DNA from: Meridianimarinicoccus sp. MJW13 | Lineage (GTDB): Bacteria; Pseudomonadota; Alphaproteobacteria; Rhodobacterales; Rhodobacteraceae | Direction: 5' to 3' | NCBI RefSeq assembly: GCF_014901205.1 | Contig: NZ_JACNMU010000002.1 | Coordinates: 1 to 64,000 of the forward strand | DNA length: 64,000 nt | Shown here: positions 27,262-36,691 of the stretch, piece by piece | Layout of the letters: every line of letters starts with the position of its first letter | How positions within the stretch are numbered: position 1 is the stretch's first letter | Made by a program: the position numbers and the translations under genes | Notes under the pieces: model-generated | The model's database searches: none | Seen by the model: the letters and a program-made list of their open reading frames with translations, nothing else | Told to the model about the DNA's origin: nothing

Positions 27262-29480
27262 CCTGCTGTCACCGACAGGCCGACCGGCGCAAGCTCTTCG
27301 ATCTTGCCGCAGATGGCGGCCTTGCGCAGCGGTTTGGTCAGGTAGTGGTCGATGCCCGCCGCCAGGATCTCATCGGCATCGCCGGCCATGGCGTGGGCAG
27401 TCAGGGCACAGATCGGGGTGCGGGGCGCGCCGGTGTCCGCCTCGATCTCGCGGATCTTGCGCGTCGCCTCCTTGCCATCCATCTCGGGCATCGAGATGTC
27501 CATGAAGATCATATGCGGGTGGAAGTCCTGAAAGGCGGTGACAGCTTCATGCCCGTTGTTTGCAAACTGCAGGTCGATGGCCAGATCCTGCACCATCTTG
27601 CGGAACACCAGCTGGTTGGTGCGATTGTCCTCGGCCGCCAGAACCCGCAGGCGGTCCGCCTGCGCGGGCGGTTCGGGCGCAGGCGGTTCCGGCAAGGGTG
27701 TCTCGGCAGGCAGGGTCACCCCAAGGTCGCCGATCTTCTGGAACAGGTCGCGACGCAACAGCGGCTTTTGCAGGATCGCGGTGACGCCTTGCATCCTTGG
27801 ATCGCTGTCCAACTGCCCGGGTTCCGAGCACAGCAGCAGAATCGGTCCGCGTTCGCCCCGGTCGCGCAGCGCCTGCGCCAGCGCCAGCCCATCGGTGCCC
27901 GGCGGCTTGTGATCGCTGATGATCAGGTCGAAACTGTTGGGCGGATCGGCCAGGGCGTCCTCGGCCGAGCGTCGGGCGGTGACCCGCAAGCCCATCATCG
28001 ACAGCTGGCGGTCCAGGATCATGCGGTTGATGTCCTGCGCGTCGATCACCAGCGCGGTGCGCAGATCGGTGCTGTGCAGCGGCGCGGGGGTGTCGGTGCC
28101 TTCGTCCAGCGGCAGGGTGATGCGAAAGCCGAAGCAGGAACCTTCGCCCTCGACCGAATCGACCCAGATCTCGCCGCCCATCAGCGCCACCAGTTTCTGG
28201 GTGATGGCCAGTCCCAGCCCGGTGCCCTCGAACTTGCGATTGCGCTCGTCCTCCACCTGGTTGAATTCGCCGAAGATGTGATCGACCTTGTCGTCAGGAA
28301 TGCCGATGCCGGTGTCCTCGACCGTGATGTGCAGCCGCTGCTGGTCCGCGCCGTCGTCAGACCCGATGCCGGTGACGCGGATCATGACGTGACCTTCGGT
28401 GGTGAATTTCACCGCGTTGCCCAGAAGGTTGGTCAGGATCTGCCTGATGCGCCCCGGATCGCCCACATAGCGGGTCGGCAGGAACATGTCGAAATCGAGC
28501 ATCAGCTCGATCCCCTTTCCTTGCACCGAAGGCTTCAGCAGCAGCAGCACCTCGGTGATCGTGCGTTCCAGGTCGAAGGGTTCGGGCTGCAGCGTCAGCT
28601 TCTCGGCCTCGATCTTGGAATAGTCCAGCACGTCGTTGATGATCACCAGCAGGGTCTCGCCCGAGCCGCGGATGGTTTCGGCGAACAGGCGCTGTTCCTC
28701 GGTCAGATCGGTGTCGCACAGCAGGTCGGCCATGCCGATGACGCCGTTCATCGGGGTGCGGATCTCGTGACTCATGTTGGCGAGGAAGGCGGATTTCGCG
28801 CGGCTGGCGGATTCGGCGCGGGTGCGTTCCTCTTTCAGCTTTTCCTCGTAGCGGATGGTTTCGGTGATGTTCAGGGCCAGGCTGACCATGTCGCCGTCGC
28901 GAGCACGCCGGTCCAGGAACTTGACATAGCGTTCGTCCCACAGTTTGACCGTCAGCGGCTCGATCCGGTCCTGCTGCCAACGGCCCGCCATCCGGGCCTG
29001 CCAGGCCGAGGGGTCCTCAAAACCGATGTCGACCAGCCCCTCTTCGACCACGACCTCAAGAATGTCCTGATAGGTGGCGCCGGGGCGGATGCATTCCAGC
29101 CCGTCGAACATGGCCATATAGGCGCGGTTGGCGATCACCAGCTGGTTGCGCGCGTTGAACACGGCAAAACCGTCCTGGATGGTTTCCAGGGCTTCCCAAA
29201 GCCGCCGTTCGGCCTTGTCCGCCTGCTTGTTGGCCTTCTGAAGATCGGCGCGAACCTGGGTGTTTTCACCCTTCAGTTCCTCGGCCTCTGTGCGATAGGT
29301 CTGCGCCTCGGCGCTTTTGACAACCACCTCGTCCGACAGTTTGCGGGCATGTTCCGAAAGCTGGCGATTGGCCGAGAACAATTCCTTGCTCTTGTGCTCC
29401 AGCAGCCGTTCGGCGGCCAGACGCGCACGCCGTTCCTGCGCCAGAAGCGCGGATAAGTCCGGGCCGCCTTGTTCCGTCAT
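27258..29480 (-). CDS. Hybrid sensor histidine kinase with PAS and two receiver domains
   Basis: The 740-residue protein has no membrane segment, so it is cytoplasmic. In order: a coiled coil (residues ~10-95), a PAS-like domain (~97-210, ETIQDGFAVFNARNQLVIANRAY), HisKA with the phosphorylated H238 in MSHEIRTPMNG, HATPase (GNAVKF, DTGIGIP, GTGLGLAI), and two receivers. Receiver 1 (~478-590) retains an aspartate in LIISDHKPPGTDG; receiver 2 (~605-725) has the classical MIFMDISMPEMDG. No Hpt domain or partner regulator is adjacent, so the output must lie elsewhere. The signal is unknown. Confidence 0.92.
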   Translation of the reverse strand: MTEQGGPDLSALLAQERRARLAAERLLEHKSKELFSANRQLSEHARKLSDEVVVKSAEAQTYRTEAEELKGENTQVRADLQKANKQADKAERRLWEALETIQDGFAVFNARNQLVIANRAYMAMFDGLECIRPGATYQDILEVVVEEGLVDIGFEDPSAWQARMAGRWQQDRIEPLTVKLWDERYVKFLDRRARDGDMVSLALNITETIRYEEKLKEERTRAESASRAKSAFLANMSHEIRTPMNGVIGMADLLCDTDLTEEQRLFAETIRGSGETLLVIINDVLDYSKIEAEKLTLQPEPFDLERTITEVLLLLKPSVQGKGIELMLDFDMFLPTRYVGDPGRIRQILTNLLGNAVKFTTEGHVMIRVTGIGSDDGADQQRLHITVEDTGIGIPDDKVDHIFGEFNQVEDERNRKFEGTGLGLAITQKLVALMGGEIWVDSVEGEGSCFGFRITLPLDEGTDTPAPLHSTDLRTALVIDAQDINRMILDRQLSMMGLRVTARRSAEDALADPPNSFDLIISDHKPPGTDGLALAQALRDRGERGPILLLCSEPGQLDSDPRMQGVTAILQKPLLRRDLFQKIGDLGVTLPAETPLPEPPAPEPPAQADRLRVLAAEDNRTNQLVFRKMVQDLAIDLQFANNGHEAVTAFQDFHPHMIFMDISMPEMDGKEATRKIREIEADTGAPRTPICALTAHAMAGDADEILAAGIDHYLTKPLRKAAICGKIEELAPVGLSVTAG

Positions 29481-29562
29481 GCTTCACTCGTTCCATCAAC
29501 CAGCGATGATCGTGGAGCAGGAAGGTGAACAGAGCCTGAACACGGCCCGGACTCAGAGGGTT

Positions 29563-30738
29563 TTAGAGGCGTTCGAAGGCGATCGCGATGCCCTGTCCGC
29601 CGCCGATGCACATGGTGCACAGCGCGCGTTTGCCGCCGGTCCGCTCAAGTTCGTACAGCGCCTTGACGATCAGGATGGCCCCGGTGGCGCCGACCGGGTG
29701 ACCCAGGGCAATGGCGCCGCCATTGGGGTTCACCTTGGCCGGATCGAAGCCCAGACCCTTGGTCACGGCCAGAGCCTGAGCCGCGAAGGCCTCGTTGCTT
29801 TCGATCACGTCGAAGTCGTCGGCGGTCAGGCCGGTTTTCTCCAGCAGTTTCTGCACGGCAGGCACCGGGCCGATGCCCATGACCTCGGGACGCACGCCCG
29901 CATGGGCATAGCCCAGGATCTTGGCTTTCGGTTTCAGGCCGGCGGCTTCGGCGGCATCGGCACGGGCCAGAACGATGGCGGCAGCCCCGTCGTTGATACC
30001 CGAAGCGTTGCCGGCGGTGACCGATCCGTCCTTCTTGAACACGGCGCGCAGGCCGCCCAGTTTTTCAAGCGTGGTGCCCTTGGGATGCTCGTCGGTGGCG
30101 AAGTCGACCATGTCGCGCTTCACCTTGACCTGCACCGGCACGATCTGGCTTTCGAAACGGCCCTCGGCAATGGCCTTGGCGGCGCGCTCCTGGCTTTCCA
30201 GCGCGAAGGCGTCCTGCTCTTCGCGGGTGATCTGGTTCTCGGCAGCCACGTTTTCGGCGGTGACGCCCATGTGACCGGTGCCGAAGGGGCAGGTCAGGGT
30301 GCCGACCATCATGTCGACGGCGGTGGTGTCACCCATCTTCTGACCCCAGCGTGCTGCGGGCAGAACATACGGGCCGCGCGACATGTTCTCGGCGCCACCG
30401 GCCAGGCCGAAGTCGGCATCGCCAAGCGCCAGCGACTGGATCACCGAAATGGCGGCCTGCATGCCCGAGCCGCACAGGCGGTTCACGTTCAGGGCCGGGG
30501 TTTCTTGCGGAATGCCCGCTTCCATCGCGGTGACGCGTGACAGGTACATGTCCCGCGGTTCGGCGTTGATGACGTGGCCCATGACAACATGGCCGATCTT
30601 CTCGGGTGCAACGCCAGAGCGTTCGATTGCGGCCTTGGCCGCGGTAGCGCCGAGCGTGGTGGCCGGAGTGTTGGCCAGGCTGCCGCCGAAAGTGCCGATG
30701 GCGGTACGTGCGCCATCCAGAATTACGATATCGGACAT
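29563..30738 (-). CDS. phaA: Acetyl-CoA C-acetyltransferase (beta-ketothiolase)
   Basis: The enzyme condenses two acetyl-CoA to acetoacetyl-CoA, or runs in reverse during fatty-acid and ketone breakdown. The 391-residue protein has the acyl-accepting cysteine in VNRLCGSGMQAA, the histidine in GGAIALGHPVGATGA and the second cysteine in LCTMCIGGGQG. Length and motifs match biosynthetic thiolases used for polyhydroxybutyrate. The reductase phaB is not adjacent; the gene is instead coupled (TGATG) to a metallophosphoesterase upstream. The symbol could equally be atoB. Confidence 0.93.
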   Translation of the reverse strand: MSDIVILDGARTAIGTFGGSLANTPATTLGATAAKAAIERSGVAPEKIGHVVMGHVINAEPRDMYLSRVTAMEAGIPQETPALNVNRLCGSGMQAAISVIQSLALGDADFGLAGGAENMSRGPYVLPAARWGQKMGDTTAVDMMVGTLTCPFGTGHMGVTAENVAAENQITREEQDAFALESQERAAKAIAEGRFESQIVPVQVKVKRDMVDFATDEHPKGTTLEKLGGLRAVFKKDGSVTAGNASGINDGAAAIVLARADAAEAAGLKPKAKILGYAHAGVRPEVMGIGPVPAVQKLLEKTGLTADDFDVIESNEAFAAQALAVTKGLGFDPAKVNPNGGAIALGHPVGATGAILIVKALYELERTGGKRALCTMCIGGGQGIAIAFERL

Positions 30739-31706
30739 CAGGAATTCCCCCTTGGGTCCATTGGTGAAAATACCTCGATCAAGGTGATCTCGGGTGGCAC
30801 GCCGAAGCGGAACGGGAAGCCGGAATAACCCAGGCCTGCTGACACGATCAGGTGCCGCTCCTCTTCGACAATATGACCGATCGCGTAACGATCGCCATAT
30901 CGGGATGGTGTTGCGGGGCGTCGCCCGAACACCGTGAACTGGCCGCCATGAGTATGCCCGCTGATCTGCAGCATGGGCCGGGGGTCACCCGCTGCAAAGT
31001 AATCGGGCTCATGGGCCAGCAGGATCGAGGGCGCGCCTTGAGGGACTTTTGAAAAGGCGGCCTCGGCATCCGCATATCCCATCCGCCGCTTGCCCCGACC
31101 GCGTTGCGTGTCGAGGGAAACAAGCCAGAAAGGACATCCGGAATGGGCAAGCTCGACCGCATCGTTGCGGACAAGCGGCATGTCGTTGTCGGCGAAAGCC
31201 TGGATGATGCTGTTGACCTGGCCCTTGCTGGCGCGATCTTGCGGGCAGTCTTCGCGGTCATGGTTGCCCATGATCGCATGGACACCCAGCGGCGCGGTCA
31301 GCGGCTTGAACAGCGGCACGATTTTATCGGCAACCAGGTGGTCGCACATCATCTTGCGGTCGGGCAGCAGGTCGCCTGCCAGCACGATCAGGTCGGCGTC
31401 CAGCGTGTTGGTGTAGTCCACGATCTGCGCGATCCGCTCGGGCGATACCCAGGGGCGGCAGACGTGCGGATCGGCCAGCACCGCGATGCGCAGGGCCGGG
31501 GCTTTCCAGTCGGGCAAGGCCAGCCTGTGCAGGGTCAGACCCGGCAAACCCCACAATCCGACGCGGCCCTTGGCAGGCCGGGCGGGCGGCGCCGGGGCCC
31601 AGGGGGCCCGTGCCAGCGATGTGGACAGTTTGCACATGCGAAACACGGACCATGTCCAGAGGCCTGCCACAAGCCGCGAGTTGCCGCAGAGGCACATGTG
31701 ACGCAC
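30738..31706 (-). CDS. Metallophosphoesterase (YkuE/YaeI-like)
   Basis: This 322-residue protein has a calcineurin-like fold with all metal motifs: AVLADPHVC, DLIVLAGDLLPD, AIMGNHDRED, LLAHEPDYF and ISGHTHGGQFTVFG. A hydrophobic or twin-segment N-terminus (residues ~10-60) precedes the catalytic domain, so it may be membrane-associated, as for YaeI-type lipid A or lipid-linked phosphodiesterases. The start is uncertain, since no good ribosome site stands before the ATG at 31706 and internal starts exist. Its stop overlaps the phaA start as TGATG. The substrate is unknown. Confidence 0.82.
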   Translation of the reverse strand: MRHMCLCGNSRLVAGLWTWSVFRMCKLSTSLARAPWAPAPPARPAKGRVGLWGLPGLTLHRLALPDWKAPALRIAVLADPHVCRPWVSPERIAQIVDYTNTLDADLIVLAGDLLPDRKMMCDHLVADKIVPLFKPLTAPLGVHAIMGNHDREDCPQDRASKGQVNSIIQAFADNDMPLVRNDAVELAHSGCPFWLVSLDTQRGRGKRRMGYADAEAAFSKVPQGAPSILLAHEPDYFAAGDPRPMLQISGHTHGGQFTVFGRRPATPSRYGDRYAIGHIVEEERHLIVSAGLGYSGFPFRFGVPPEITLIEVFSPMDPRGNS

Positions 31707-31744
31707 ATCTCTACGGGCGGTGTCCCGGCCGGGTTCGGGGCATG

Positions 31745-31778
31745 AAAAAAGCGCCCCGGCGGTGGTGCCGGGGCGCTT
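31745..31778 (-). terminator. Rho-independent terminator of the serC-serA unit
   Basis: A perfect 12-bp stem (31749-31760 with 31767-31778) closes a six-base loop and is followed on the minus strand by an uninterrupted T run. It lies 25 bases past the serA stop. It is the strongest terminator in the window. Confidence 0.92.
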
Positions 31779-31803
31779 GCGATCAGGTCGCGGGGGCCTT
31801 GGA

Positions 31804-33399
31804 TCAGGCCGAAGTGAAGTGCAGCGGGCGGACCTGCTGGAACATGCCGGTGGCGGTCAGCTTGTCCAGGACTTCCACGGGCGGCTGATCGTCAAGATAC
31901 AGCAGCGCGATGGCATCGCCGCCGGCCTCGGTCCGGCCCAGGGTGAAGTTGGCGATGTTGACGTTGTTCTCGCCCAGCGTCTTGCCCAGCGTGCCGATGA
32001 TCCCGGCCACATCGTTGTTGGTGGTGTAAAGCATGTGCTCGCCCACTTCGGCGTCGATGTTGATGCCCTTGATCTGGATGAAGCGCGGCTTGCCGTCGCT
32101 GAACACGGTGCCGGCGATGGTGCGGGTCTTTTCCTCGGTCTCGATGGTCAGCTTGATATAGGCATCGAAGACGCCCGACTTCTTCTGCATGGTGCGCGAG
32201 ATCTGGATGCCGCGCTCTTCGGCGATGACGGGCGCGGAGACCATGTTCACATCGGGGTTGGTGGCTTTCATGAAACCGGCGATCGCGGCGCAGTTCAGCG
32301 CGTCGAGGTTCATTTCCGCAACGCGGCCGTCATACAGGATGTTGATTGCCTTGACCGGTTCGTCCGAGATCTGGCCGACGAAAGCGCCCAGATCCTCGGC
32401 CAGCTTGACCCAGGGGCCCATGATCGCAGCTTCCTCGGCGGTGACCGACGGCATGTTCAGCGCGTTCTGCACGGCACCGGTCAGCAGGTAGTCGGCCATC
32501 TGCTCGGCCACCTGCAGGGCGACATTTTCCTGCGCCTCGGTGGTGGCCGCGCCCAGGTGCGGGGTGCAGACCACATTGGGCAGGTTGAAGAGCGGGTTGT
32601 CGGTTGCCGGTTCCACCGAGAACACGTCGAAGGCCGCCCCGGCCACATGGCCCGACTTCAGGGCTTCGGCGAGAGCTTCCTCGTCTACCAGACCGCCGCG
32701 GGCACAGTTGATGATGCGCACGCCCTTCTTGGTCTTGGCGATGGCTTCGCGCGACAGGATGTTGGCGGTCTTTTCGGTTTTCGGCACGTGCAGGGTGATG
32801 AAATCGGCACGGGCCAGCAGCTCATCAAGGTCGACCTTGGTGACGCCCAGTTTCTTGGCGCGTTCGTCGCCCAGGAAGGGATCATAGGCGATGACCTTCA
32901 TCTTCAGGCCGACGGCGCGGTCGCAGACGATGCCGCCGATGTTGCCGGCGCCGATCACACCCAGGGTCTTGCCGGTCAGCTCGACGCCCATGAACTTGGA
33001 CTTTTCCCATTTGCCGGCATGGGTCGAGGCGCTGGCCTCGGGGATCTGGCGAGCCACAGCGAACATCATCGCGATGGCATGTTCGGCGGTGGTGATCATG
33101 TTGCCGAAGGGCGTGTTCATCACGATCACGCCTTTCTTCGAAGCGACCGGGATGTCGACATTGTCGACGCCGATGCCGGCGCGGCCCACGACCTTGAGGT
33201 TGGTGGCGGCTGCGAGAACCTTCTCGGTGACCTTGGTGGCCGAGCGGATGGCGAGGCCGTCATACTGGCCGATGACGTCGAGCAGACGCTCCTTGTCCTT
33301 GCCGAGGCCGGGTTCGAAGTCGACCTCGATGCCGCGGTCACGGAAGATCTGGACGGCGGTTTCGCTGAGCTTGTCGGAGACGAGAACTTTGGGTGCCAT
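31804..33399 (-). CDS. serA: D-3-phosphoglycerate dehydrogenase
   Basis: SerA oxidises 3-phosphoglycerate with NAD, the first step of serine synthesis. The 531-residue long form has the NAD-binding VIGAGNIGGIVCDRAVGLKMKV, the catalytic region with VVGRAGIGVDNVD and CTPHLGAATTEAQE, an intervening domain, and a C-terminal ACT-like domain (IGTLGKTLGENNVNIANFTLG) that senses serine in other bacteria. The start at 33399 follows AAGGA by eight bases; the in-frame ATG at 33414 forms part of that ribosome site. It lies 163 bases after serC on the same strand, ends before a strong terminator, and dispersed element copy 3 sits in between. Confidence 0.96.
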   Translation of the reverse strand: MAPKVLVSDKLSETAVQIFRDRGIEVDFEPGLGKDKERLLDVIGQYDGLAIRSATKVTEKVLAAATNLKVVGRAGIGVDNVDIPVASKKGVIVMNTPFGNMITTAEHAIAMMFAVARQIPEASASTHAGKWEKSKFMGVELTGKTLGVIGAGNIGGIVCDRAVGLKMKVIAYDPFLGDERAKKLGVTKVDLDELLARADFITLHVPKTEKTANILSREAIAKTKKGVRIINCARGGLVDEEALAEALKSGHVAGAAFDVFSVEPATDNPLFNLPNVVCTPHLGAATTEAQENVALQVAEQMADYLLTGAVQNALNMPSVTAEEAAIMGPWVKLAEDLGAFVGQISDEPVKAINILYDGRVAEMNLDALNCAAIAGFMKATNPDVNMVSAPVIAEERGIQISRTMQKKSGVFDAYIKLTIETEEKTRTIAGTVFSDGKPRFIQIKGINIDAEVGEHMLYTTNNDVAGIIGTLGKTLGENNVNIANFTLGRTEAGGDAIALLYLDDQPPVEVLDKLTATGMFQQVRPLHFTSA

Positions 33400-33539
33400 G
33401 GGGCGGTCCTTCATGAATTTTCGGTGGCTGGAAACCGTCTGGCGCGCGTCTGGCCGGTGTATGGCAGGCGAAACCGTCGGGGATGGCCGCGGGATCAGGG
33501 GGAGAGGGCGGGACCGGGGGCGCTGCCCCCGGACCCCCG

Positions 33540-33558
33540 GAGTATTTCAACCAAGAAG
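33540..33558 (-). repeat. Dispersed 19-bp element, copy 3 (between serC and serA)
   Basis: Reverse-strand exact match with N3 = TTG. In the element's own direction it is followed by CCGGGGGTCC and then a GGGGGCAGCGCCCCC hairpin (33516-33530 on the plus strand). It lies in the serC-serA spacer, five bases from the serC stop codon. Confidence 0.75.
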
Positions 33559-33562
33559 AAGA

Positions 33563-34717
33563 TCAGGCGGCTTCGGAGAGCGCCGCGAGTTCTGCTTCAT
33601 AGGCCCATTCGATCCAGGGCATCAGGGCGGCCACATCGGCGGTTTCCACCGTGCCGCCGCACCAGATGCGCAGGCCCGCCGGGGCATCGCGATAGGCGCC
33701 CAGATCGAGGCCCGCGTTTTCCGCTTCAAGCCGCTTGGTCACCGCCTTGGCGAAGGCCGCGGTGTCGGCGATGGCCGGATTGGTGAACTTCAGGCAGACG
33801 CTGGTGGTCGAGCGGGTGGCCGGGTCGGTGGCCAGGAAGTCGATCCAGTCGCGGGTGGAAACGAAATCGTCGATGGCGGCGAAATTGGCCTCGGCGCGGG
33901 CGATCAGGCCCTTCAGCCCGCCCACGGATTTCGCCCAGTTCAGGGCCACAAGGTAGTCTTCGACGCAGAGCATCGAGGGGGTGTTGATGGTGGCGCCGGT
34001 AAAGATGCCGTCGATCAGCTTGCCGCCCTTGGTCAGGCGGAAGATCTTGGGCAGCGGCCAGGCGGGGGTGTAGCTTTCGAGCCGGTCCACCGCGCGCGGG
34101 CTGAGGATCAGCATGCCGTGGGCCGCTTCGCCGCCCACCACCTTCTGCCAGGAGAACGTGGTGACGTCGAGCTTGTCCCAGGGCAGGTCCATCGCGAAAC
34201 AAGCCGAGGTGGCATCGCAGAGGGTCAGGCCGTCACGGTCCGCGGGGATCACGTCGCCCGAAGGCAGGCGCACGCCCGAGGTGGTGCCGTTCCAGGTGAA
34301 GACCACGTCCTGATCATAGTCCAGCGCGGCCATGTCCACGATTTCGCCGTAGTCGGCAAGATGGGTAGTGGCCTCGATCTTGAGTTGCTTGACCACATCG
34401 GTGACCCAGCCCGCGCCGAAGCTTTCCCAGGCCACCATCTGCACCGGGCGTTCGCCCAGCAGCGACCACATGGCCATTTCCATGGCGCCGGTGTCGGAGG
34501 CGGGCACGATGCCGATCTTGTAGTCGGCGGGGATGCCGAGGATCTCGCGGGTGGTTTCGATCGCCTCTTTCAGCTTCGCCTTGCCGATGGCGGCACGGTG
34601 CGAGCGGCCCAGCGGGGCATCTTTCAGGGCGTCGAGGGTAAAGTCAGGATTCTTCGCGCAGGGGCCCGAAGAAAAACGCGGATTGGCCGGGCGCGTTGCC
34701 GGAGTCGGTTTGACCAT
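33563..34717 (-). CDS. serC: Phosphoserine aminotransferase
   Basis: SerC transaminates 3-phosphohydroxypyruvate with glutamate using PLP, the second step of serine synthesis. The 384-residue protein belongs to the alphaproteobacterial form, beginning with [15 protein letters not shown], and has [12 protein letters not shown], the PLP lysine in [16 protein letters not shown] and the GGTVETADV end. The start at 34717 is preceded by AAGGA with an eight-base gap; a longer frame upstream runs through the leader and promoter and is rejected. Directly upstream lies a structured leader and a good promoter, consistent with regulation of the serC-serA operon at the RNA level. Confidence 0.95.
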   Translation of the reverse strand: MVKPTPATRPANPRFSSGPCAKNPDFTLDALKDAPLGRSHRAAIGKAKLKEAIETTREILGIPADYKIGIVPASDTGAMEMAMWSLLGERPVQMVAWESFGAGWVTDVVKQLKIEATTHLADYGEIVDMAALDYDQDVVFTWNGTTSGVRLPSGDVIPADRDGLTLCDATSACFAMDLPWDKLDVTTFSWQKVVGGEAAHGMLILSPRAVDRLESYTPAWPLPKIFRLTKGGKLIDGIFTGATINTPSMLCVEDYLVALNWAKSVGGLKGLIARAEANFAAIDDFVSTRDWIDFLATDPATRSTTSVCLKFTNPAIADTAAFAKAVTKRLEAENAGLDLGAYRDAPAGLRIWCGGTVETADVAALMPWIEWAYEAELAALSEAA

Positions 34718-34768
34718 TGCTGGTATCCTTGCAGATATCTGCCCCTCGTTGGGGAGGGGTGTCCCACC
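34718..34768 (-). ncRNA. Candidate serC leader RNA
   Basis: The short 5' region between the predicted transcription start and serC can fold into CCCCTC-CCCAAC-GAGGGG (34739-34757) followed by the self-complementary GCAGATATCTGC (34733-34744, so the two are alternatives), just before the ribosome site. A conserved serC RNA motif is known upstream of serC-serA operons in Alphaproteobacteria; its ligand was not established when described. The gene context and position match, but I cannot align it to the family model here. Confidence 0.5.
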
Positions 34769-34773
34769 GCCGC

Positions 34774-34802
34774 GTATAGAAGAGGCGGGATCGGTCTTGC
34801 AA
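34774..34802 (-). promoter_or_regulatory. Promoter of the serC-serA operon
   Basis: On the minus strand TTGCAA (34802-34797) and CTATAC (34779-34774) are separated by exactly 17 bases. A start about seven bases later places the transcript's 5' end right at the candidate leader structure. Confidence 0.6.
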
Positions 34803-34923
34803 GCGCGATTTAGGTCCTGCGGCGGTTTCGACGCCTTGGCCGTGCGGGACGGGTTCCCTGCCCTTAGGTAAGGTGGCGGTTCCGTGATAGGGTAGACCCC
34901 TGTCAAACGGGGGAAAACAGGAG

Positions 34924-35745
34924 ATGTTGAAGCAATTTTTAGGAGTTCTGGGGGTGATTTTGCCGGTGTCGGGGGTGATGGCAGAGACGGCGGTGGAGCG
35001 CGGTGCCTATCTTGTCGAGGGGCCGGCGGCCTGCGGCAACTGTCACACCGCGCCGATGCCGGGGGCACCGGCCTATGGAGGCGCGGCGATTCCCGAGCAT
35101 GGGTTCGTGGCGCAGGCACCGAACATCACCCCGGCCGGCCGGATCGCGAATTGGAGCGATGCGGAACTGGGCCGCGCGATCCGCGAGGGCATCCGGCCCG
35201 ACGGATCGGTGATCGGGCCGCCGATGCCCATCGGCCTCTACCGAGGCATTGGCGATTCGGATCTGGCCGCCATCGTGGCCTATGTCCGCACGCTGGCGCC
35301 GGTCGAAACACCGTTCGTTGCCACTGAATACCCTTTCGATTTGCCGCCCGCCTATGGGCCGCCGATCGACAGCGTCGCGGACAGGGTACCGGGGGTGTCG
35401 GTGGAGTACGGTGCCTATCTGGCGGGGCCGGTGGCCCATTGTATCGAATGCCATTCGTTGAAGGACGGCCGTCCGGATATCGCGGGCAACCTTGGCGGCG
35501 GTGGCCATGCCTGGGAAGGGCCCTGGGGGCGCGCGGTGGCGGCCAATCTGACCAGCCATGCGGATGGCCTGGCCAATTACAGCGATGCCGAGATCAAGGC
35601 GATGATCGCGCAGGGGGTGAAGCCCGACGGGACGCCGATGAAGCCGCCCATGGGCTATCCCTTTTACGCGCGGATGAGCGAAGCCGATCTGGATGCCATC
35701 GTGATGTACCTTCGGACCCTGCCGCCGCTGCCTGACGCGCAGTAG
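34924..35745 (+). CDS. Exported dihaem cytochrome c
   Basis: The 273-residue protein has a signal peptide (residues 1-20, ending GVMA) and two c-type haem sites: CGNCH at ~37-41 and CIECH at ~172-176. The two halves are similar in layout ([19 protein letters not shown]...GPPMP and [19 protein letters not shown]...KPPMGY), with Met in each as likely distal ligand, so it probably arose by duplication. Such proteins act as periplasmic electron carriers, often next to dehydrogenases such as alcohol or aldehyde oxidases. No partner dehydrogenase is adjacent. It is divergent from serC. Confidence 0.9.
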   Translation: MLKQFLGVLGVILPVSGVMAETAVERGAYLVEGPAACGNCHTAPMPGAPAYGGAAIPEHGFVAQAPNITPAGRIANWSDAELGRAIREGIRPDGSVIGPPMPIGLYRGIGDSDLAAIVAYVRTLAPVETPFVATEYPFDLPPAYGPPIDSVADRVPGVSVEYGAYLAGPVAHCIECHSLKDGRPDIAGNLGGGGHAWEGPWGRAVAANLTSHADGLANYSDAEIKAMIAQGVKPDGTPMKPPMGYPFYARMSEADLDAIVMYLRTLPPLPDAQ

Positions 35746-35749
35746 CGCC

Positions 35750-36691
35750 TTACAGCGGTTGCAGCGGCACGGCCTCCAGCGTCTGTTTCAGCAGGCGGGC
35801 GCTGTTGGCCAGGGCGGACTGTTCGCTTGCGTTCAGGTCGGGCACCAGTTCGGCCTCGACCCCGTCACGGCCCAGAACGCGGGGCAGGGACAGGGGCACA
35901 TCGCGGACGCCGACGATCTGCGCGGTCATGGTGGACACGGAATGCACCGAGCGTTCGTTGCCGTTGATCGCGGCCACCAGCCGGGCCAGTGCCGCGCCGA
36001 TGCCGTGATAGGTCGCGCCCTTGCCTTCGATGATGGCATAGGCGGCGCGACGGACGCCGGTGTCAATCTCGGTGCGGATGTTCTCGGTCAGAGGGCGGCC
36101 GGTCTGGGTGGCGGCAGCATCCAGCGTCAGGGCGCCGACGCGGGCCGAGGACCAGGCCAGAACCTCGCTGTCGCCATGTTCGCCCAGCACATAGGCATGG
36201 ACCGAGCGCGGCGCCACATTCAGGGCGCGGGCCAGAAGATCGCGGAAGCGGGCGCTGTCGAGCATGGTGCCGGAGCCGATGATGCGGGCGGGCGGCAGGC
36301 CGGTCAGGCGCGCGGTGATGCCGGTCATCACGTCCACCGGGTTGGTGGCCACCAGCAGGATCGCCTGCGGTGCGACGGTCATGGTTTCGGACAGAACGGC
36401 GCGAAACACGGCGGCATTGCGGCCGAGCAGATCCAGACGTGTTTCGCCGGGTTTCTGCGACACGCCGGCGGCGATGATGATGACAGAGGCGCCGGCCAGA
36501 TCGGCGTAGGTCCCGGACCGCACCTGCGTGGCTGCGGCAAAGGGCATGGCGTGGGCGATGTCGTCGGCCTGCGCACGCGCAAGGCCTGCGTTCCGATCGA
36601 CCAGGACAATTTCGGACACATGGCCCATCAGGGCCACGGCATAGGCTGTGGTGGATCCCACCATTCCCGCGCCGACAATTCCCAATTTCAT
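35750..36691 (-). CDS. ldh: L-lactate dehydrogenase (NAD-dependent)
   Basis: The 313-residue protein belongs to the lactate/malate dehydrogenase superfamily. The Rossmann motif is GIVGAGMVGS, followed by VLVDRN for NAD binding. The substrate loop GVSQKPGETRLDLL with Gln rather than Arg before KPGE is the mark of lactate dehydrogenase. Catalytic residues are in NPVDVMT and the histidine of LGEHGDSEV. It interconverts pyruvate and L-lactate in the cytoplasm. It is convergent with the cytochrome gene, separated by four bases. A second, flavin-dependent lactate enzyme is encoded at 40.2 kb. Confidence 0.88.
   Translation of the reverse strand: MKLGIVGAGMVGSTTAYAVALMGHVSEIVLVDRNAGLARAQADDIAHAMPFAAATQVRSGTYADLAGASVIIIAAGVSQKPGETRLDLLGRNAAVFRAVLSETMTVAPQAILLVATNPVDVMTGITARLTGLPPARIIGSGTMLDSARFRDLLARALNVAPRSVHAYVLGEHGDSEVLAWSSARVGALTLDAAATQTGRPLTENIRTEIDTGVRRAAYAIIEGKGATYHGIGAALARLVAAINGNERSVHSVSTMTAQIVGVRDVPLSLPRVLGRDGVEAELVPDLNASEQSALANSARLLKQTLEAVPLQPL

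Noticed and set aside
31720-33786. Plus-strand open frame over serA
   Set aside because: Antisense shadow of serA; His/Gly/Asp-rich translation without any family feature.
33563-35119. Longer serC frame beginning at 35119
   Set aside because: It runs through the serC promoter, the candidate leader and the divergent cytochrome gene. The ATG at 34717 has a ribosome site and gives the family length.
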